Assembly: GCF_014218805.1 (NCBI RefSeq)
Contig: NZ_JACJUV010000001.1
Coordinates: forward strand, 620,001 to 684,000
DNA length: 64,000 nucleotides
Direction: 5' to 3'
Source: Teredinibacter franksiae
GTDB taxonomy: Bacteria; Pseudomonadota; Gammaproteobacteria; Pseudomonadales; Cellvibrionaceae
Position 1 is the stretch's first letter. The number at the start of each line of letters is the position of its first letter. Shown here in pieces: positions 19,809 to 28,872 of the stretch. The notes under the pieces are model-generated. The model searched no databases and had not been told where the DNA came from. It saw only the letters and a program-made list of their open reading frames with translations. A program made the translations under genes and the position numbers.

Positions 19809-22331
19809 ATGAAAACCCAAAAGCTCCACACCGCTTGTTCGAAATTGCTGGCTGCCATTGCGATGGTGATCGCGACAACTACTCTCCTCACAAGCGTACT
19901 TTCCCACGCGCAAGGCTATACCCCTACGGCCGCACAAATAGAGCAGTTTAAGCGCATGCCGCCCGCACAACAGCAGGCTTTGGCGCAATCCATGGGTATA
20001 GATTTAGACGACATACTCGGCTCTTTGGAAAACGCAAACGTACCACAACAAGAAACAACACCTATTTCGGGTAATCGCAACGCCCCCAACCCCGACCAAT
20101 CCGATGTAGAGCTAAACGCCCGCGAGGCGGTAGACACCCTAAGCCTAGAAGAAGACAAAGAAACCGACGCCCTACACGAAAAGCTGGAATTATTCGGCTA
20201 CGATATTTTTCAATTTGGCGCCGACACCTTTTCGCCTGCTACCGACATCCCCATTCCCGCCGACTATGTAATGGGCCCCGGCGACAGCTTGACTATTCAG
20301 CTCTACGGCAAAGAAAACTCTACACACAACCTTGTACTGAACCGTGACGGCCAAGTTATGTTTCCAAACATTGGCCCCGTAACGCTGGCAGGCATGAGCT
20401 TTTCCCATGTTTCACAAAAAATTGATGACGTCGTAAGCCAGCAAATGATCGGCGTAAAAAGCTCGGTTTCCATGGGTAGCCTGCGCACCATTCGTGTATT
20501 TGTTATGGGCGATGTGAACGTGGCTGGCTCCTATGTGGTGGGTTCCCTCTCGACCATGACCAACGCCATATTTGCTTCGGGCGGCATTACCAAAATTGGT
20601 TCTCTGCGTAACATTCAATTAAAACGCCGCGGCAAGGTAATAACGAAACTCGACCTCTATGATTTACTGCTAAGCGGCGACACATCAAAAGATGCCCGGC
20701 TTTTACCCGGCGATGTTATTTTTGTTCCCCCCATTGGTAAAACCGTGGGCGTGGCGGGCGAAGTAAAGCGCCCCGCCATTTATGAATTACAAAATGAAAA
20801 AACCGTTGCCCAGGCGCTGGAGCTTGCCGGTGGCTTAATGCCTACAGCATTCGTGCCCGCTTCGCGCATAGAGCGCATTCTAAAAAACAGCGGCGAAAAA
20901 ACCCTGGTTAACCTAGACCTGTCTACCGCCAAAGGTAATCGATTTAAAATTCAAGATGCCGATGTAATTCAGATTTTCTCTACGCTAGACACCATGCGCG
21001 ACATTGTAAAACTAGACGGCCACGTAAAACGCCCCGGCGGCTTCGCATGGCGCTCAGACATGCGCTTTACCGATATTGTTACCGACGTTGACGACCTGCT
21101 CCCAAACCCCGACATTGATATCGCCATTATTCAGCGCGAACAAAAAGACACACGCAAAATTGTGGTGCATACCTTTTCACCCAGGCTCGCCTTCGCAACC
21201 CCCAATAGCGTGCACAACCCCAAGCTGGAATCGCGCGATACCATTACCCTGTTCGACTACGAATCTGACCGCAGCGAACTGCTATTCGATTTACTGGCAA
21301 GGCTTTCAACCCAGTCCAACATAAACGAACGAACGCAAATTGTGAAAGTAACCGGCAGCGTACGCTTCCCCGGCGACTTCCCGCTTAGCGATGAAATGAC
21401 CGTAAATGACGCCATATACCTGGCCGGTGGGCTGACAGAAAATGCCATGGGCAGCGCGGGCGAAATAACACGCTATTCCATGAACGAAGCCAGAGAATCG
21501 GTGGCCATGCATATAGAGCTGAATATGCAGTTGGACAACCCTCTCCTCTCCGCTGGCGACACCCTAACCTTAAAACAAATACCCCTTTGGCAAGACAAAG
21601 AACTGGTAGAGCTTACCGGCGAAGTATTGCACCCCGGCACCTACTCTATTCTGCCGGGCGAAACCCTAATGGACGTGTTGTACCGGGCTGGCGGCCTTAC
21701 CCCGCATGCCTATGCCCCAGGCGCCATATTCTCTCGCTTGGAGTTACGAAAACTAGAGCAAGAACGGCTGCAAGACTTGAAAGAAGTGATTGAAGCGGAC
21801 ATAGCCGCAGCCAACATTCAAGACAGCGCCCTGCGCGATGACAAAGGCTCCGAAGAAGCAGCGCAAATCCTAAACAACATAGAGGGCACCGAAGCCGTTG
21901 GCCGTATGGTTATCGATTTACCCGCCATTTTAGTTAAACCAGAAGCCTACGACTTTCAACTAGAAGACGGCGACCGGCTCGACATACCGCGCTACAAACC
22001 GTCTGTTATGGTTGTGGGTGAAGTACAATTCCCGACATCGCACTTCTTCGATAATAAGCTTTCGGTAAAAGATTATATTGGCCGTTCTGGCGGTACTAAC
22101 CAGAATGCCGATAACAAGCGCATCTATGTTGTAAAAGCCAACGGCAGCGTATTTTTGCCTAGCAGGTCGGCTTGGTTTAGATCCAAAGGGGAACCCTTAC
22201 ACCCCGGCGACACCATTGTGGTGCCCATCGACACCGACCGTGTAGACAAGCTAACCGTTTGGACTAGCGTTACCCAAATTTTATACCAATCGGCGATCGC
22301 AATTGCCGCTGTTCAGGGCTTGGGGTTGTAA
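19809..22331 (+). CDS. Polysaccharide export protein with multiple SLBB domains (large Wza-like)
   Basis: 840 residues, about twice the length of E. coli Wza. A signal peptide (about residues 12-36, ending SHAQG) is followed by a Q/P-rich stretch. The polysaccharide export domain comes next (YVMGPGDSLTIQLYGKE, residues about 155-240), then several SLBB repeats marked by VAGEVKRPAIYEL, VTGSVRFPGDFPL, LTGEVLHPGTYSI and VVGEVQFPTSHFF. There is no lipobox Cys, so it differs from lipoprotein Wza and probably forms or lines the outer-membrane channel in another way. A C-terminal hydrophobic tail may be a membrane helix. Its partner co-polymerase is probably the Wzz-like protein at 51 kb. Confidence 0.87.
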   Translation: MKTQKLHTACSKLLAAIAMVIATTTLLTSVLSHAQGYTPTAAQIEQFKRMPPAQQQALAQSMGIDLDDILGSLENANVPQQETTPISGNRNAPNPDQSDVELNAREAVDTLSLEEDKETDALHEKLELFGYDIFQFGADTFSPATDIPIPADYVMGPGDSLTIQLYGKENSTHNLVLNRDGQVMFPNIGPVTLAGMSFSHVSQKIDDVVSQQMIGVKSSVSMGSLRTIRVFVMGDVNVAGSYVVGSLSTMTNAIFASGGITKIGSLRNIQLKRRGKVITKLDLYDLLLSGDTSKDARLLPGDVIFVPPIGKTVGVAGEVKRPAIYELQNEKTVAQALELAGGLMPTAFVPASRIERILKNSGEKTLVNLDLSTAKGNRFKIQDADVIQIFSTLDTMRDIVKLDGHVKRPGGFAWRSDMRFTDIVTDVDDLLPNPDIDIAIIQREQKDTRKIVVHTFSPRLAFATPNSVHNPKLESRDTITLFDYESDRSELLFDLLARLSTQSNINERTQIVKVTGSVRFPGDFPLSDEMTVNDAIYLAGGLTENAMGSAGEITRYSMNEARESVAMHIELNMQLDNPLLSAGDTLTLKQIPLWQDKELVELTGEVLHPGTYSILPGETLMDVLYRAGGLTPHAYAPGAIFSRLELRKLEQERLQDLKEVIEADIAAANIQDSALRDDKGSEEAAQILNNIEGTEAVGRMVIDLPAILVKPEAYDFQLEDGDRLDIPRYKPSVMVVGEVQFPTSHFFDNKLSVKDYIGRSGGTNQNADNKRIYVVKANGSVFLPSRSAWFRSKGEPLHPGDTIVVPIDTDRVDKLTVWTSVTQILYQSAIAIAAVQGLGL

Positions 22332-22353
22332 GAACTGTAGTTTCCGCTACAAT
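22326..22353 (+). promoter_or_regulatory. Possible promoter of tRNA-Val
   Basis: TTGTAA (22326-22331) and TACAAT (22348-22353) are 16 bp apart and followed by a GC-rich segment, about 40 bp before the tRNA. The -35 box overlaps the stop codon of the export gene. Confidence 0.45.
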
Positions 22354-22393
22354 ACGCGCCCTCTCAAGCCACCCACACTTGAGAGAGAGCAAT

Positions 22394-22470
<77 letters not shown>

Positions 22471-22515
22471 AATAAATCCGAATAAAATCAAAGAGTTAAA
22501 ATTGATTATTTAGGG

Positions 22516-22544
22516 TTGACACAAAAAGAGCACATCAGTACCAT
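22516..22544 (+). promoter_or_regulatory. Promoter of tRNA-Asn
   Basis: TTGACA (22516-22521) and TACCAT (22539-22544) are 17 bp apart, followed by a GC-rich discriminator. The -35 box is consensus. Confidence 0.7.
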
Positions 22545-22577
22545 ACGCGCTCTTTCGGGCCACAGCCCGAACAGAAT

Positions 22578-22653
22578 TCCGCCTTAGCTCAGTTGGTAGA
22601 GCAAATGACTGTTAATCATTGGGTCGCTGGTTCGAGCCCAGCAGGCGGAGCCA
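22578..22653 (+). tRNA. tRNA-Asn (anticodon GTT), CCA encoded
   Basis: A 76-nt cloverleaf: acceptor TCCGCCT/AGGCGGA, anticodon arm AATGA-CTGTTAA-TCATT, T arm GCTGG-TTCGAGC-CCAGC, and encoded CCA. Confidence 0.97.
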
Positions 22654-22659
22654 ATATCT

Positions 22660-22693
22660 AAAAAACCGTAGTCGAAAGATTACGGTTTTTTTT
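22660..22693 (+). terminator. Terminator of tRNA-Asn
   Basis: AAAAAACCGTA and TACGGTTTTTTTT pair around GTCGAAAGAT, seven bases after the CCA end. Confidence 0.85.
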
Positions 22694-22712
22694 CGCCAAT
22701 GATTGGGCCTCT

Positions 22713-22769
22713 GGCGAGACCGTTAATCAAGCGTGAATTCACCTAGTTCGAGCCCAGCAGGCGGAGCCA
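22713..22769 (+). pseudogene. Degenerate tandem copy of tRNA-Asn 3' half
   Basis: The anticodon region is decayed (GACCGTTAATCA is still visible). The T arm, acceptor 3' strand, CCA and the terminator start are an exact 41-bp copy (22746-22786) of the real gene (22630-22670). It could be a tRNA pseudogene from tandem duplication or an attachment-site scar. Confidence 0.65.
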
Positions 22770-22816
22770 ATATCTAAAAAACCGTAATCGAAAGATTGCG
22801 GTTTTTTAGATATTGG
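22767..22816. terminator. 50-bp near-perfect palindrome, second terminator
   Basis: Arms of 23 bp with one mismatch enclose a GAAA loop, starting CCAATATCT and ending AGATATTGG. It grew from the duplicated tRNA-Asn terminator and would work on both strands. Confidence 0.75.
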
Positions 22817-22819
22817 AGT

Positions 22820-23060
22820 TGCTTCGCTGCTGGTGCGGGCTTTGCCCTTCTGGAACGCCTTCGGCTGCTGGAGCGCTTCGCTGCTGGTGCGTGGCTTCGC
22901 CACTTCTAAGGGGCTTTGGTTTGATGGGAACGGGGGATTCTGTTTCTTTAAAGCCTTACCCTCCCCCCAGAAGCCGCAAAGCGGCGCTCCAGAAGGACGA
23001 AGCCCGCACCAGAAGCTAGCGAAGTAAAGCGCTCCACGCAAAATGCGAAGACATTTTGTG
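22820..23060. repeat. TTCG mini-hairpin repeat cluster
   Basis: Units such as GCGCTTCGCTGCTGGTGCG, GCCTTCGGCTGCTGGAGCG and GTGGCTTCGCCACTTCT succeed each other, then recur in the opposite sense from about 22965. Each unit is a short hairpin closed by a TTCG or TTTG loop and joined by (T/G)CTGG. ORFs crossing it are repeat artefacts. The same family lies at 14.3, 55.4, 56.0 and 61.0 kb. Confidence 0.7.
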
Positions 23061-23075
23061 CCGCTAATTGTGACC

Positions 23076-24242
23076 CTAATCGCTATTAAACAAATCCCGC
23101 GTGTAAACCTTGTCGGCCACATCGCGAATTTCGTCTACCATGCGGTTAGCCACAATCACATCACACTGCGCTTTAAACTTCGCTAAATCGTTAACTACGG
23201 GCGAATTAAAGAAATCCTCTTCTTCAATAACAGGCTCATACACAATTACCCGAATACCCTTCGCTTTAATACGTTTCATTACACCTTGAATGGAGGACGC
23301 GCGGAAGTTGTCGGAACCGGCCTTCATAATTAAACGGTAAACACCTACCGTTTCTGGCTTTTTGGCAATAATGGAATCGGCAATAAAATCTTTGCGGGTG
23401 CCGTTGGCATCCACAATGGCGCGAATAAGGCTGTTAGGCACTTCGTTGTAATTGGCCAAAAGCTGCTTGGTATCTTTTGGTAGGCAATAGCCGCCATAAC
23501 CGAACGAGGGATTATTGTAATGGCTGCCAATACGCGAATCTAAACACACGCCCTCGATAATTTGCTTCGAGTCTAGGCCATGGGCTTCGGCGTAGCTGTC
23601 TAACTCGTTAAAATAGGCCACACGCATAGCCAAATAGGTGTTGGAGAACAGCTTAATAGCCTCGGCTTCGGTAGAGTCGGTAAACAGCGTATTGATATCA
23701 CGCTTAACGGCGCCCTCGGCCAGTAAACCGGCAAAGGTTTTCGCTCTTTCAGACTGTTCACCCACAACAATACGGGAAGGGTGAAGATTGTCGTACAGCG
23801 CCCTACCTTCACGTAGAAATTCCGGTGAAAACATTACCTGCTGGGTACCGAGTTCTTGCTTTATATTTTGGGTAAAACCAACAGGAACCGTAGACTTAAT
23901 CACCATAGTGGCAGACGGGTTTATAGCAGTAACATCGCGAATAACCGCTTCCACAGAACGCGTATTGAAGTAATTGGTTGCTACATCGTAGTCTGTTGGG
24001 GTGGCTATAATAACGAAATCTGCGCCGTCATAGGCTTCGTCTTTATCCAAGGTTGCGCGTAAATTGAGGGCTTTGTTGGTTAAGAAGTCTTCAATTTCGG
24101 TATCGGCAATGGGTGACTTTTTGTTGTTGATCAGCTCAATTTTTTCGGGCACCAAATCTAACGCCACCACTTCGTGGTGCTGTGCTAACAACACCGCATT
24201 CGAAAGCCCCACATAACCCGTTCCCGCTACCGCAATTTTCAT
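23076..24242 (-). CDS. ugd: UDP-glucose 6-dehydrogenase
   Basis: 388 residues, the normal size for the short Ugd type. The N-terminal Rossmann motif is [27 protein letters not shown] and STVPVGFT follow. The catalytic Cys is in [16 protein letters not shown], and the C-terminal UDP-binding part contains [16 protein letters not shown]. It oxidises UDP-glucose to UDP-glucuronate, a capsule precursor. It is transcribed alone, toward the tRNA-Asn repeats. Confidence 0.96.
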   Translation of the reverse strand: MKIAVAGTGYVGLSNAVLLAQHHEVVALDLVPEKIELINNKKSPIADTEIEDFLTNKALNLRATLDKDEAYDGADFVIIATPTDYDVATNYFNTRSVEAVIRDVTAINPSATMVIKSTVPVGFTQNIKQELGTQQVMFSPEFLREGRALYDNLHPSRIVVGEQSERAKTFAGLLAEGAVKRDINTLFTDSTEAEAIKLFSNTYLAMRVAYFNELDSYAEAHGLDSKQIIEGVCLDSRIGSHYNNPSFGYGGYCLPKDTKQLLANYNEVPNSLIRAIVDANGTRKDFIADSIIAKKPETVGVYRLIMKAGSDNFRASSIQGVMKRIKAKGIRVIVYEPVIEEEDFFNSPVVNDLAKFKAQCDVIVANRMVDEIRDVADKVYTRDLFNSD

Positions 24243-24576
24243 ACGAAGTCCTTAAATCAGTAATCCAAATTTCGGGCGCCATAATACCGTAAAGACCGTG
24301 AAGAAAGTACAGCTAGCCACCACTGGAGATTTGCAGGAGGCTACGCTGCACAATTACAGAGAGTACTAAGTGCCGCTGGAGTAGAGCCACCCGCGTACGC
24401 CGACAGCGTGCCCGAGGGGTTGTTACCTTCCCACGCACCGCCATTGCTAACCAAGCACCAACAGCTCGAATTTGACCACAGAGATAGGCTACCGCCTACG
24501 CGTGCATTCGCCCACCTCGCCCCTCCCAACTCGCCCCTCCCAACTACCCCCTCCCAACTACCCCCACCCAGGAAAC
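24243..24576. other. Intergenic region with a 14-bp tandem repeat
   Basis: No gene is supported. At 24516-24571 a C-rich 14-bp unit (CTCGCCCCTCCCAA, then CTACCCCCTCCCAA) is repeated four times with small changes. The ugd promoter must lie in the left part. Confidence 0.5.
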
Positions 24577-25146
24577 CTTGGAGACATTCACTTCATACCT
24601 AAACAAGGCCTTACAAACTCAAAAAAGCCACTGCGAGAGTATCTGGAGGTGGCTGGTCACACCAAAGCTATCGATATTCTCTATACAGGAATTACTGCAA
24701 CCCGTAACAAAAAACTGATTTCTGAATTACACAAAGCCGTTCAAACAGAATATGGCGGCGGCCTCACCTTTACCGTAGATATAACCTATAGCTCCCCCAA
24801 CTTAGTTAGCTTTACCCATGAACGCATGTGAATGTGCTCCACCATGCCCCACCCCAATAGCAACTGGGGCACCGCAACCTACCACTTAAAAAATAATAAG
24901 CTATTAGAACTAAAAGACGAACTCACCTCTAGCGAAGCAGCCGAACGATTAATTGCCGAAATAAAGCGCTCATCCCCAGAAGGTTGCAGCATACAAGCAA
25001 TAAACAACTATTCTCTCGATAATAGTGGCTTAACTTTCTACCCTAACGATTACAATCACGGGGATATTCACTGCAATACACACATCGAAAATGGAAAGCT
25101 GAAAAACTGGTTAAAAAAAGATTCAGTGCTATACCCAGCCAAGTAA
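24577..25146 (+). pseudogene. Mosaic pseudogene: Fic fragment joined to a DUF3298-like end, with in-frame TGA
   Basis: The first 65 or so codons (GDIHFIPKQGLTNSKKPLRE, then VAGHTKAIDILYTGI and ELHKAVQTEYGG) are a diverged copy of residues about 110-170 of the Fic protein at 30.4 kb. The frame then continues with an unrelated sequence, FTVDITYSSPNLVSFTHE. It reaches a TGA at 24829-24831 and resumes at once in the same frame (MPHPNSNWGTATYHLKNNK) to 25146. The second part weakly resembles the 'lvSf...GAHPN...' region of DUF3298-type proteins. No start codon context, Fic motif or signal peptide is left. Confidence 0.6.
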
Positions 25147-25285
25147 ATCTGGGATACCCAACCAGACCAGCCTTTGATTGCATGGTCAATGGCCTTACCG
25201 TTTTTGGATTACTCAATAAACCATTGGAACATATCCCGAGTTCATAGGCATTCCGCTCCAGAAATTATCGCAATGGATACCCCTG

Positions 25286-25570
25286 CTAACGTTTCCTCAT
25301 AAACCCAATACTTAACCCAAAGGGCTTAGCAATTTTTTTTAGTGTTTCCAGCTCCGGATTGTGATGGTCGTTTTCTATAGCGCTTACAACTTTTCGAGAA
25401 AGTCCAACAATTTTCTTTCCGTACTCCTCTTGAGTCATACCCAGCAACAAACGCATTTGCCGTGTTGCCTGACCAATACTAAACTCGCCACTGGGTATCT
25501 TTTCTAACAGTGCGCACTTTTTATTGTTAAAACTCACAGGATCTAGTTTTTCAATTTTTGCTCTAGGCAT
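25286..25570 (-). CDS. hipB: HipB-type antitoxin, XRE-family HTH
   Basis: 94 residues. The XRE helix-turn-helix is IGQATRQMRLLLGMTQEEYGKKIVGLSRKVVSAIENDHHNPELETLKKIAKPFG (residues about 32-85, given here in pieces as IGQATRQMRLLLGMTQ, EEYGKKIVGLSRK and NPELETLKKIAKPFG). It would neutralise HipA and repress the operon. It overlaps the 3' end of hipA by 8 bp, so it is translated after the toxin, the reverse of the usual hipB-hipA order. Confidence 0.85.
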   Translation of the reverse strand: MPRAKIEKLDPVSFNNKKCALLEKIPSGEFSIGQATRQMRLLLGMTQEEYGKKIVGLSRKVVSAIENDHHNPELETLKKIAKPFGLSIGFMRKR

Positions 25571-26897
25571 GGCGGTATTGCCTTAGTTGTTCGAGAGTAT
25601 TTTCAATGACGTATTGGCAGCGTGCAATAATGTCTTCATCAATTTTTTCAGCATGCATAACGTGCGTAAGTGTTCGCAAGCTTGGCTCGATAGCAACAAC
25701 TTGCTCCATGAGTGAAGCCGTATTCAGCCAAGGTTGAAAGAAATCGACAACACTCACCCAATTAGGACGACCCGCGTGTTCGCGGCTTTTATGCCAACGG
25801 GTGACTCTGGCAATACCTTCAGGATCGAGATACATGGGAGCAAAGTCGAATAGCGGGCTTAAGCTAGTGCCACCATCGCGGGCGCGTAATACTGCAGTAT
25901 TACGACCGTGGTTATCCGTGTTACCCATAACCACGTTGAGTAAATCTCGCTTGATATATTCCAGTGCGGTATTCAAACGTTCTTGCGGCACAATGCTCTG
26001 CATGAGTGCTCCACAGAGTGTTTCATGCGTGCTTACTTCGCCGAAGCGAGCAACCCCCGCAATGGAGTAGAGTGATTCCATTGCGATACGCTCAGTTTTT
26101 GCTTTAGCCTGACGCCGATCGAAGCGGGGAATAAATAAAGCATTGCCTTGCTGTTGCAGCGGCTCACCTACCCGTAGGCCGAATTGCCTAGCAACCTCCA
26201 AATACTTTGCTTCGTTTTGTAATATTTTTACGTCTACGCGCGTTTTTCCGCGAGGAAATTTTACAATCCAATGTTTTTTAACTTGAGAATCGGCTATAGC
26301 ACCCTCGGCATGCCAACGACTCGCGAGATCTTCTACTAAGAGAAATTTAGGGGCTTCGCCTTGTACATCAGTTGCACCGGACACTGCAGCACCCAGATTG
26401 TAAGCGTACTCGATAAAGTGCTCCTGCTTCGAGATAATATCGTCGCGACTAAAGCCGGGATGCTGCTCTTGCGAAACCCATTGGCCTTCGGCATCAGGAA
26501 GGTTTTGATTTTGATGAAAGTGCGAAAGAGCAGCGTCTTTGATTCGAAGGTTGCCCACTGGGTTTGCCGCTGCGTGCCGGAGGAACTCAAATTCTGCACC
26601 CAGGCCGTTGGCAATGTTCAGGCGCTCTGACCAACGTCGACGGCCCTCACCCCCAGGTAGCAAATCCAGCACAAATGCGGGCCAGTGCGGCTCGTCATAA
26701 CTGGTAAAGTCAACGGGATACCGGCAACTGATTGCTGCACCAGCAATTTGCGCTTGCCCAAGCTGCTCGATTACATAGGGAGCCAAATAATCAAGGCGCG
26801 TAGACTCAAGGTGACCCTGTTCGACCGCTGAAAAGCTGATTTCAGCGGCATCATGCCACTGCTGATCAAGAAAAATTTGTACGGTGAGATTGTTCAT
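25563..26897 (-). CDS. hipA: HipA-type serine/threonine kinase toxin
   Basis: 444 residues. The kinase-like motifs are GEAPKFLL (nucleotide loop side), KHWIVKFPRG (catalytic Lys), NALFIPRFDR, VVMGNTDNHGRNTAV (catalytic loop Asp/Asn) and LSPLFDFAPM (metal-binding Asp). HipA toxins phosphorylate aminoacyl-tRNA synthetases such as GltX, giving growth arrest and persistence; the target here is unknown. There is no Shine-Dalgarno sequence. The -10 box predicted within the upstream 21-bp inverted repeat places the transcript start at the ATG itself, so the mRNA may be leaderless. The toxin precedes the antitoxin gene. Confidence 0.88.
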   Translation of the reverse strand: MNNLTVQIFLDQQWHDAAEISFSAVEQGHLESTRLDYLAPYVIEQLGQAQIAGAAISCRYPVDFTSYDEPHWPAFVLDLLPGGEGRRRWSERLNIANGLGAEFEFLRHAAANPVGNLRIKDAALSHFHQNQNLPDAEGQWVSQEQHPGFSRDDIISKQEHFIEYAYNLGAAVSGATDVQGEAPKFLLVEDLASRWHAEGAIADSQVKKHWIVKFPRGKTRVDVKILQNEAKYLEVARQFGLRVGEPLQQQGNALFIPRFDRRQAKAKTERIAMESLYSIAGVARFGEVSTHETLCGALMQSIVPQERLNTALEYIKRDLLNVVMGNTDNHGRNTAVLRARDGGTSLSPLFDFAPMYLDPEGIARVTRWHKSREHAGRPNWVSVVDFFQPWLNTASLMEQVVAIEPSLRTLTHVMHAEKIDEDIIARCQYVIENTLEQLRQYRHA

Positions 26898-26901
26898 AGG
26901 C

Positions 26902-26957
26902 GTAGTTTAAGGGGGCATATAATAAGGGTCAAGGTGTTATATGCCCCCTTAAACTAC
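26902..26957 (-). promoter_or_regulatory. hipA operator and promoter: 21-bp perfect inverted repeat
   Basis: Two perfect 21-bp arms (26902-26922 and 26937-26957) are separated by 14 bp, and the second arm ends 5 bp from the hipA ATG. On the minus strand TTGACC (26932-26927) and TAAACT (26909-26904), 17 bp apart, make a promoter that overlaps the repeat. HipB binding would block it. Confidence 0.7.
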
Positions 26958-26964
26958 ACATAAT

Positions 26965-27224
26965 GGGACACAAAAGGACATCCAAAAACTTGCGCATAAC
27001 GAGGACCGGATCCGAACATTCATTTTGAATCTGCCCCCTTTTAGTTTCTCCTCCCCCGTCATACCCGCGCAGGCGGGTATCCAGTTTAGACCTTCTTGCC
27101 ACAGATCTTGCCCTTTGGGTTCCCGCCTGAGCTTCGCTGCTCTATCGAGTCGCAGCAGGAATGACGATAGGCACTTAATCGGATCTGCCCCCTTTTAGTT
27201 GACGTGAATTACTTTTGCTGAGCC
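26965..27224. repeat. Composite REP-type repeat between direct ATCTGCCCCCTTTTAGTT copies
   Basis: The exact 18-bp motif ATCTGCCCCCTTTTAGTT occurs at 27029-27046 and 27183-27200. Between them lies an inverted pair of palindromes, one with TACCCGC-GCA-GGCGGGTA and one ending CAGGAATGAC. About 60 bp before the first motif is a stretch repeated at 28469-28529. No gene is present. Confidence 0.7.
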
Positions 27225-28292
27225 TTATATACTTGGGGTGTTGAACAAGACGTTGATGAGCAAATGGTTTGTGTAGAAGCTCTCTCTACCCAGTTTATGC
27301 TTCTGTAAGATACCATCATCTGCAAGTGCATCCAGATATCGAGTGGCAGTGGCACGTGATACACCAAGATCATACTTTAGAAAAGCGACTTTGGTGTATG
27401 GGTGACGAAACAAATTATTAATAAGGTCTTGGCTGTAAAATTTGTGCTTTCCGCGTATTGCTTGCTTTAACTCGATTAACAGTTTCTGGATCTTTTGAAC
27501 TAGATCTATAGTGTGTAACGCTGTTGAGCTGACACCTTTAAGTATATAGAGCAGCCAAGGTTCCCATTCATTTGTGTCACGAGCGTTTTGAAGTTCTGTG
27601 TAGTAATCGTCTTTAGTCTGATGGATAAAACGGCTCAAATATAAAATTGGCGTATCTAAAAGGCCTGTTTGCACCAGGTAAAGGATATTGATAATTCGAC
27701 CAGTACGACCGTTACCATCGTAAAAGGGGTGAATAGTTTCGAATTGGTGGTGAATCAACGCCATGCATATTAAGGGGTCCAAAGACTGTTCAGAATTAAT
27801 GAACAACTCAAGATCAGACATATATTGCGGTACTAGTTCTGGAGAAGGAGACTCAAATATAACGTCTCCCGTTCGGTCATTTTTAAGTACAGTTCCGGGT
27901 GTTTTTCTGAAACCCGCTCTGTTGCCCTCGAGAGTTTGCTGCACTTCTAGGATGGTGTTTAAGGTAAGCCCGTTTTGTTTTTTTACTTTTCCGAAACCAG
28001 AACGCAGTGCCTCGGCGTAATAGGCCACTTCTTTTGCAGCGGGATCCGAAACACTGGTTTGAAGCTCTTGTTTGTACAAGGCGTCTTGCGTGGTGATAAT
28101 GTTTTCAATTTCAGAGCTGCTTTGTGCTTCTTGTAGGGAAAGGGTCGATATTAGGATGCCCTCGTTAGGGATAGCTTTCGCCACGCCTTTGAGTTCAGCT
28201 AAGTACCTGTGGGCACCCACGAGTGCACGCAGTACAGCTGGCGTTTCGAGCTCTTGAGTTGGGGGTAATCTGGTTAGCTTGACGGTTGCCAC
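27225..28292 (-). CDS. Fic-family protein (class II, C-terminal winged helix)
   Basis: 355 residues. The Fic active site is HPFYDGNGRTGR (residues about 188-199), complete with the catalytic His. The inhibitory helix motif SSEIEN (59-64) lies N-terminal, so it is a self-inhibited class II Fic. The C-terminus (KVAFLKYDLGVSRATATRYLDALADDGIL) is a winged helix. Fic enzymes usually transfer AMP to a protein hydroxyl; the target is unknown. Two CTTCTCA/TGAGAAG palindromes upstream suggest autoregulation through the winged helix. It stands alone among repeats. Confidence 0.9.
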   Translation of the reverse strand: MATVKLTRLPPTQELETPAVLRALVGAHRYLAELKGVAKAIPNEGILISTLSLQEAQSSSEIENIITTQDALYKQELQTSVSDPAAKEVAYYAEALRSGFGKVKKQNGLTLNTILEVQQTLEGNRAGFRKTPGTVLKNDRTGDVIFESPSPELVPQYMSDLELFINSEQSLDPLICMALIHHQFETIHPFYDGNGRTGRIINILYLVQTGLLDTPILYLSRFIHQTKDDYYTELQNARDTNEWEPWLLYILKGVSSTALHTIDLVQKIQKLLIELKQAIRGKHKFYSQDLINNLFRHPYTKVAFLKYDLGVSRATATRYLDALADDGILQKHKLGRESFYTNHLLINVLFNTPSI

Positions 28293-28331
28293 TATTCAAA
28301 ATATCCGATTTCTGAGGAGGTTTGCCTTTAG

Positions 28332-28399
28332 CTTCTCAATAATAGCTGATTATGAGAAGATTAAAAACCAGCTTCTCAATTTTTGAGCATTTTGAGAAG
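28332..28399 (-). promoter_or_regulatory. Twin palindromic operators upstream of the fic gene
   Basis: CTTCTCA and TGAGAAG form two inverted repeats, 28332-28359 and 28372-28399. Both span 28 bp with a 14-bp spacer, and they start 40 bp apart. They lie 40-107 bp upstream of the fic start codon, where a repressor would act. Confidence 0.65.
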
Positions 28400-28439
28400 A
28401 CCTGTCGGTGACGCGACTTAATTTGCGAATTTGGCGTAA

Positions 28440-28870
28440 TTATCCATATAAATCAATTAATACAGGGACATAAAAGGACACCCAAAAACTTGCTCATAAC
28501 GAGGACCAGATCCGAACATTCATTCTGGAACTGGAACTGCCCCCTTTTAGTTTTCTCCGTCATACCCGCGCAGGCGGGTATCCAACGTAGACCTTCATGC
28601 CACAGATCTTGCCCTATTAGCCTCTCTTCCCCCGTCATACCCGCGCAGGCGGGTATCCAGCTTACCCCTTTTAGTTTTCTCCGTCATACCCGCGCAGGCG
28701 GGTATCCACCTTAGACCTTCATGCCACAGATCTTGCCCTTTTAGCTTCTCTTCCCCCGTCATACCCGCGCAGGCGGGTATCCAGCTTAGACCTTCGCGGC
28801 TCTATCGATTCCCAGCAGGAATGACGATAGGCACTTAATCGGATCTGACCCTTTTATTTCAAGAAGTTAA
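28440..28870. repeat. REP-type repeat cluster
   Basis: Four copies of GTCATACCCGCGCAGGCGGG are seen near 28559, 28636, 28683 and 28758, with linkers AGACCTTCATGCCACAGATC. The last is paired with an inverted end (CAGCAGGAATGACGATAGG) followed by GGATCTGACCCTTTTA. The first 60 bp repeat 26967-27027. ORFs here encode the familiar repeat artefact PAQAGIQ. Confidence 0.75.
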
Positions 28871-28872
28871 AT

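Noticed and set aside
22739..23122. 127-residue minus-strand ORF after tRNA-Asn
   Set aside because: It crosses the TTCG hairpin repeats and the end of ugd. The composition is repeat-driven.
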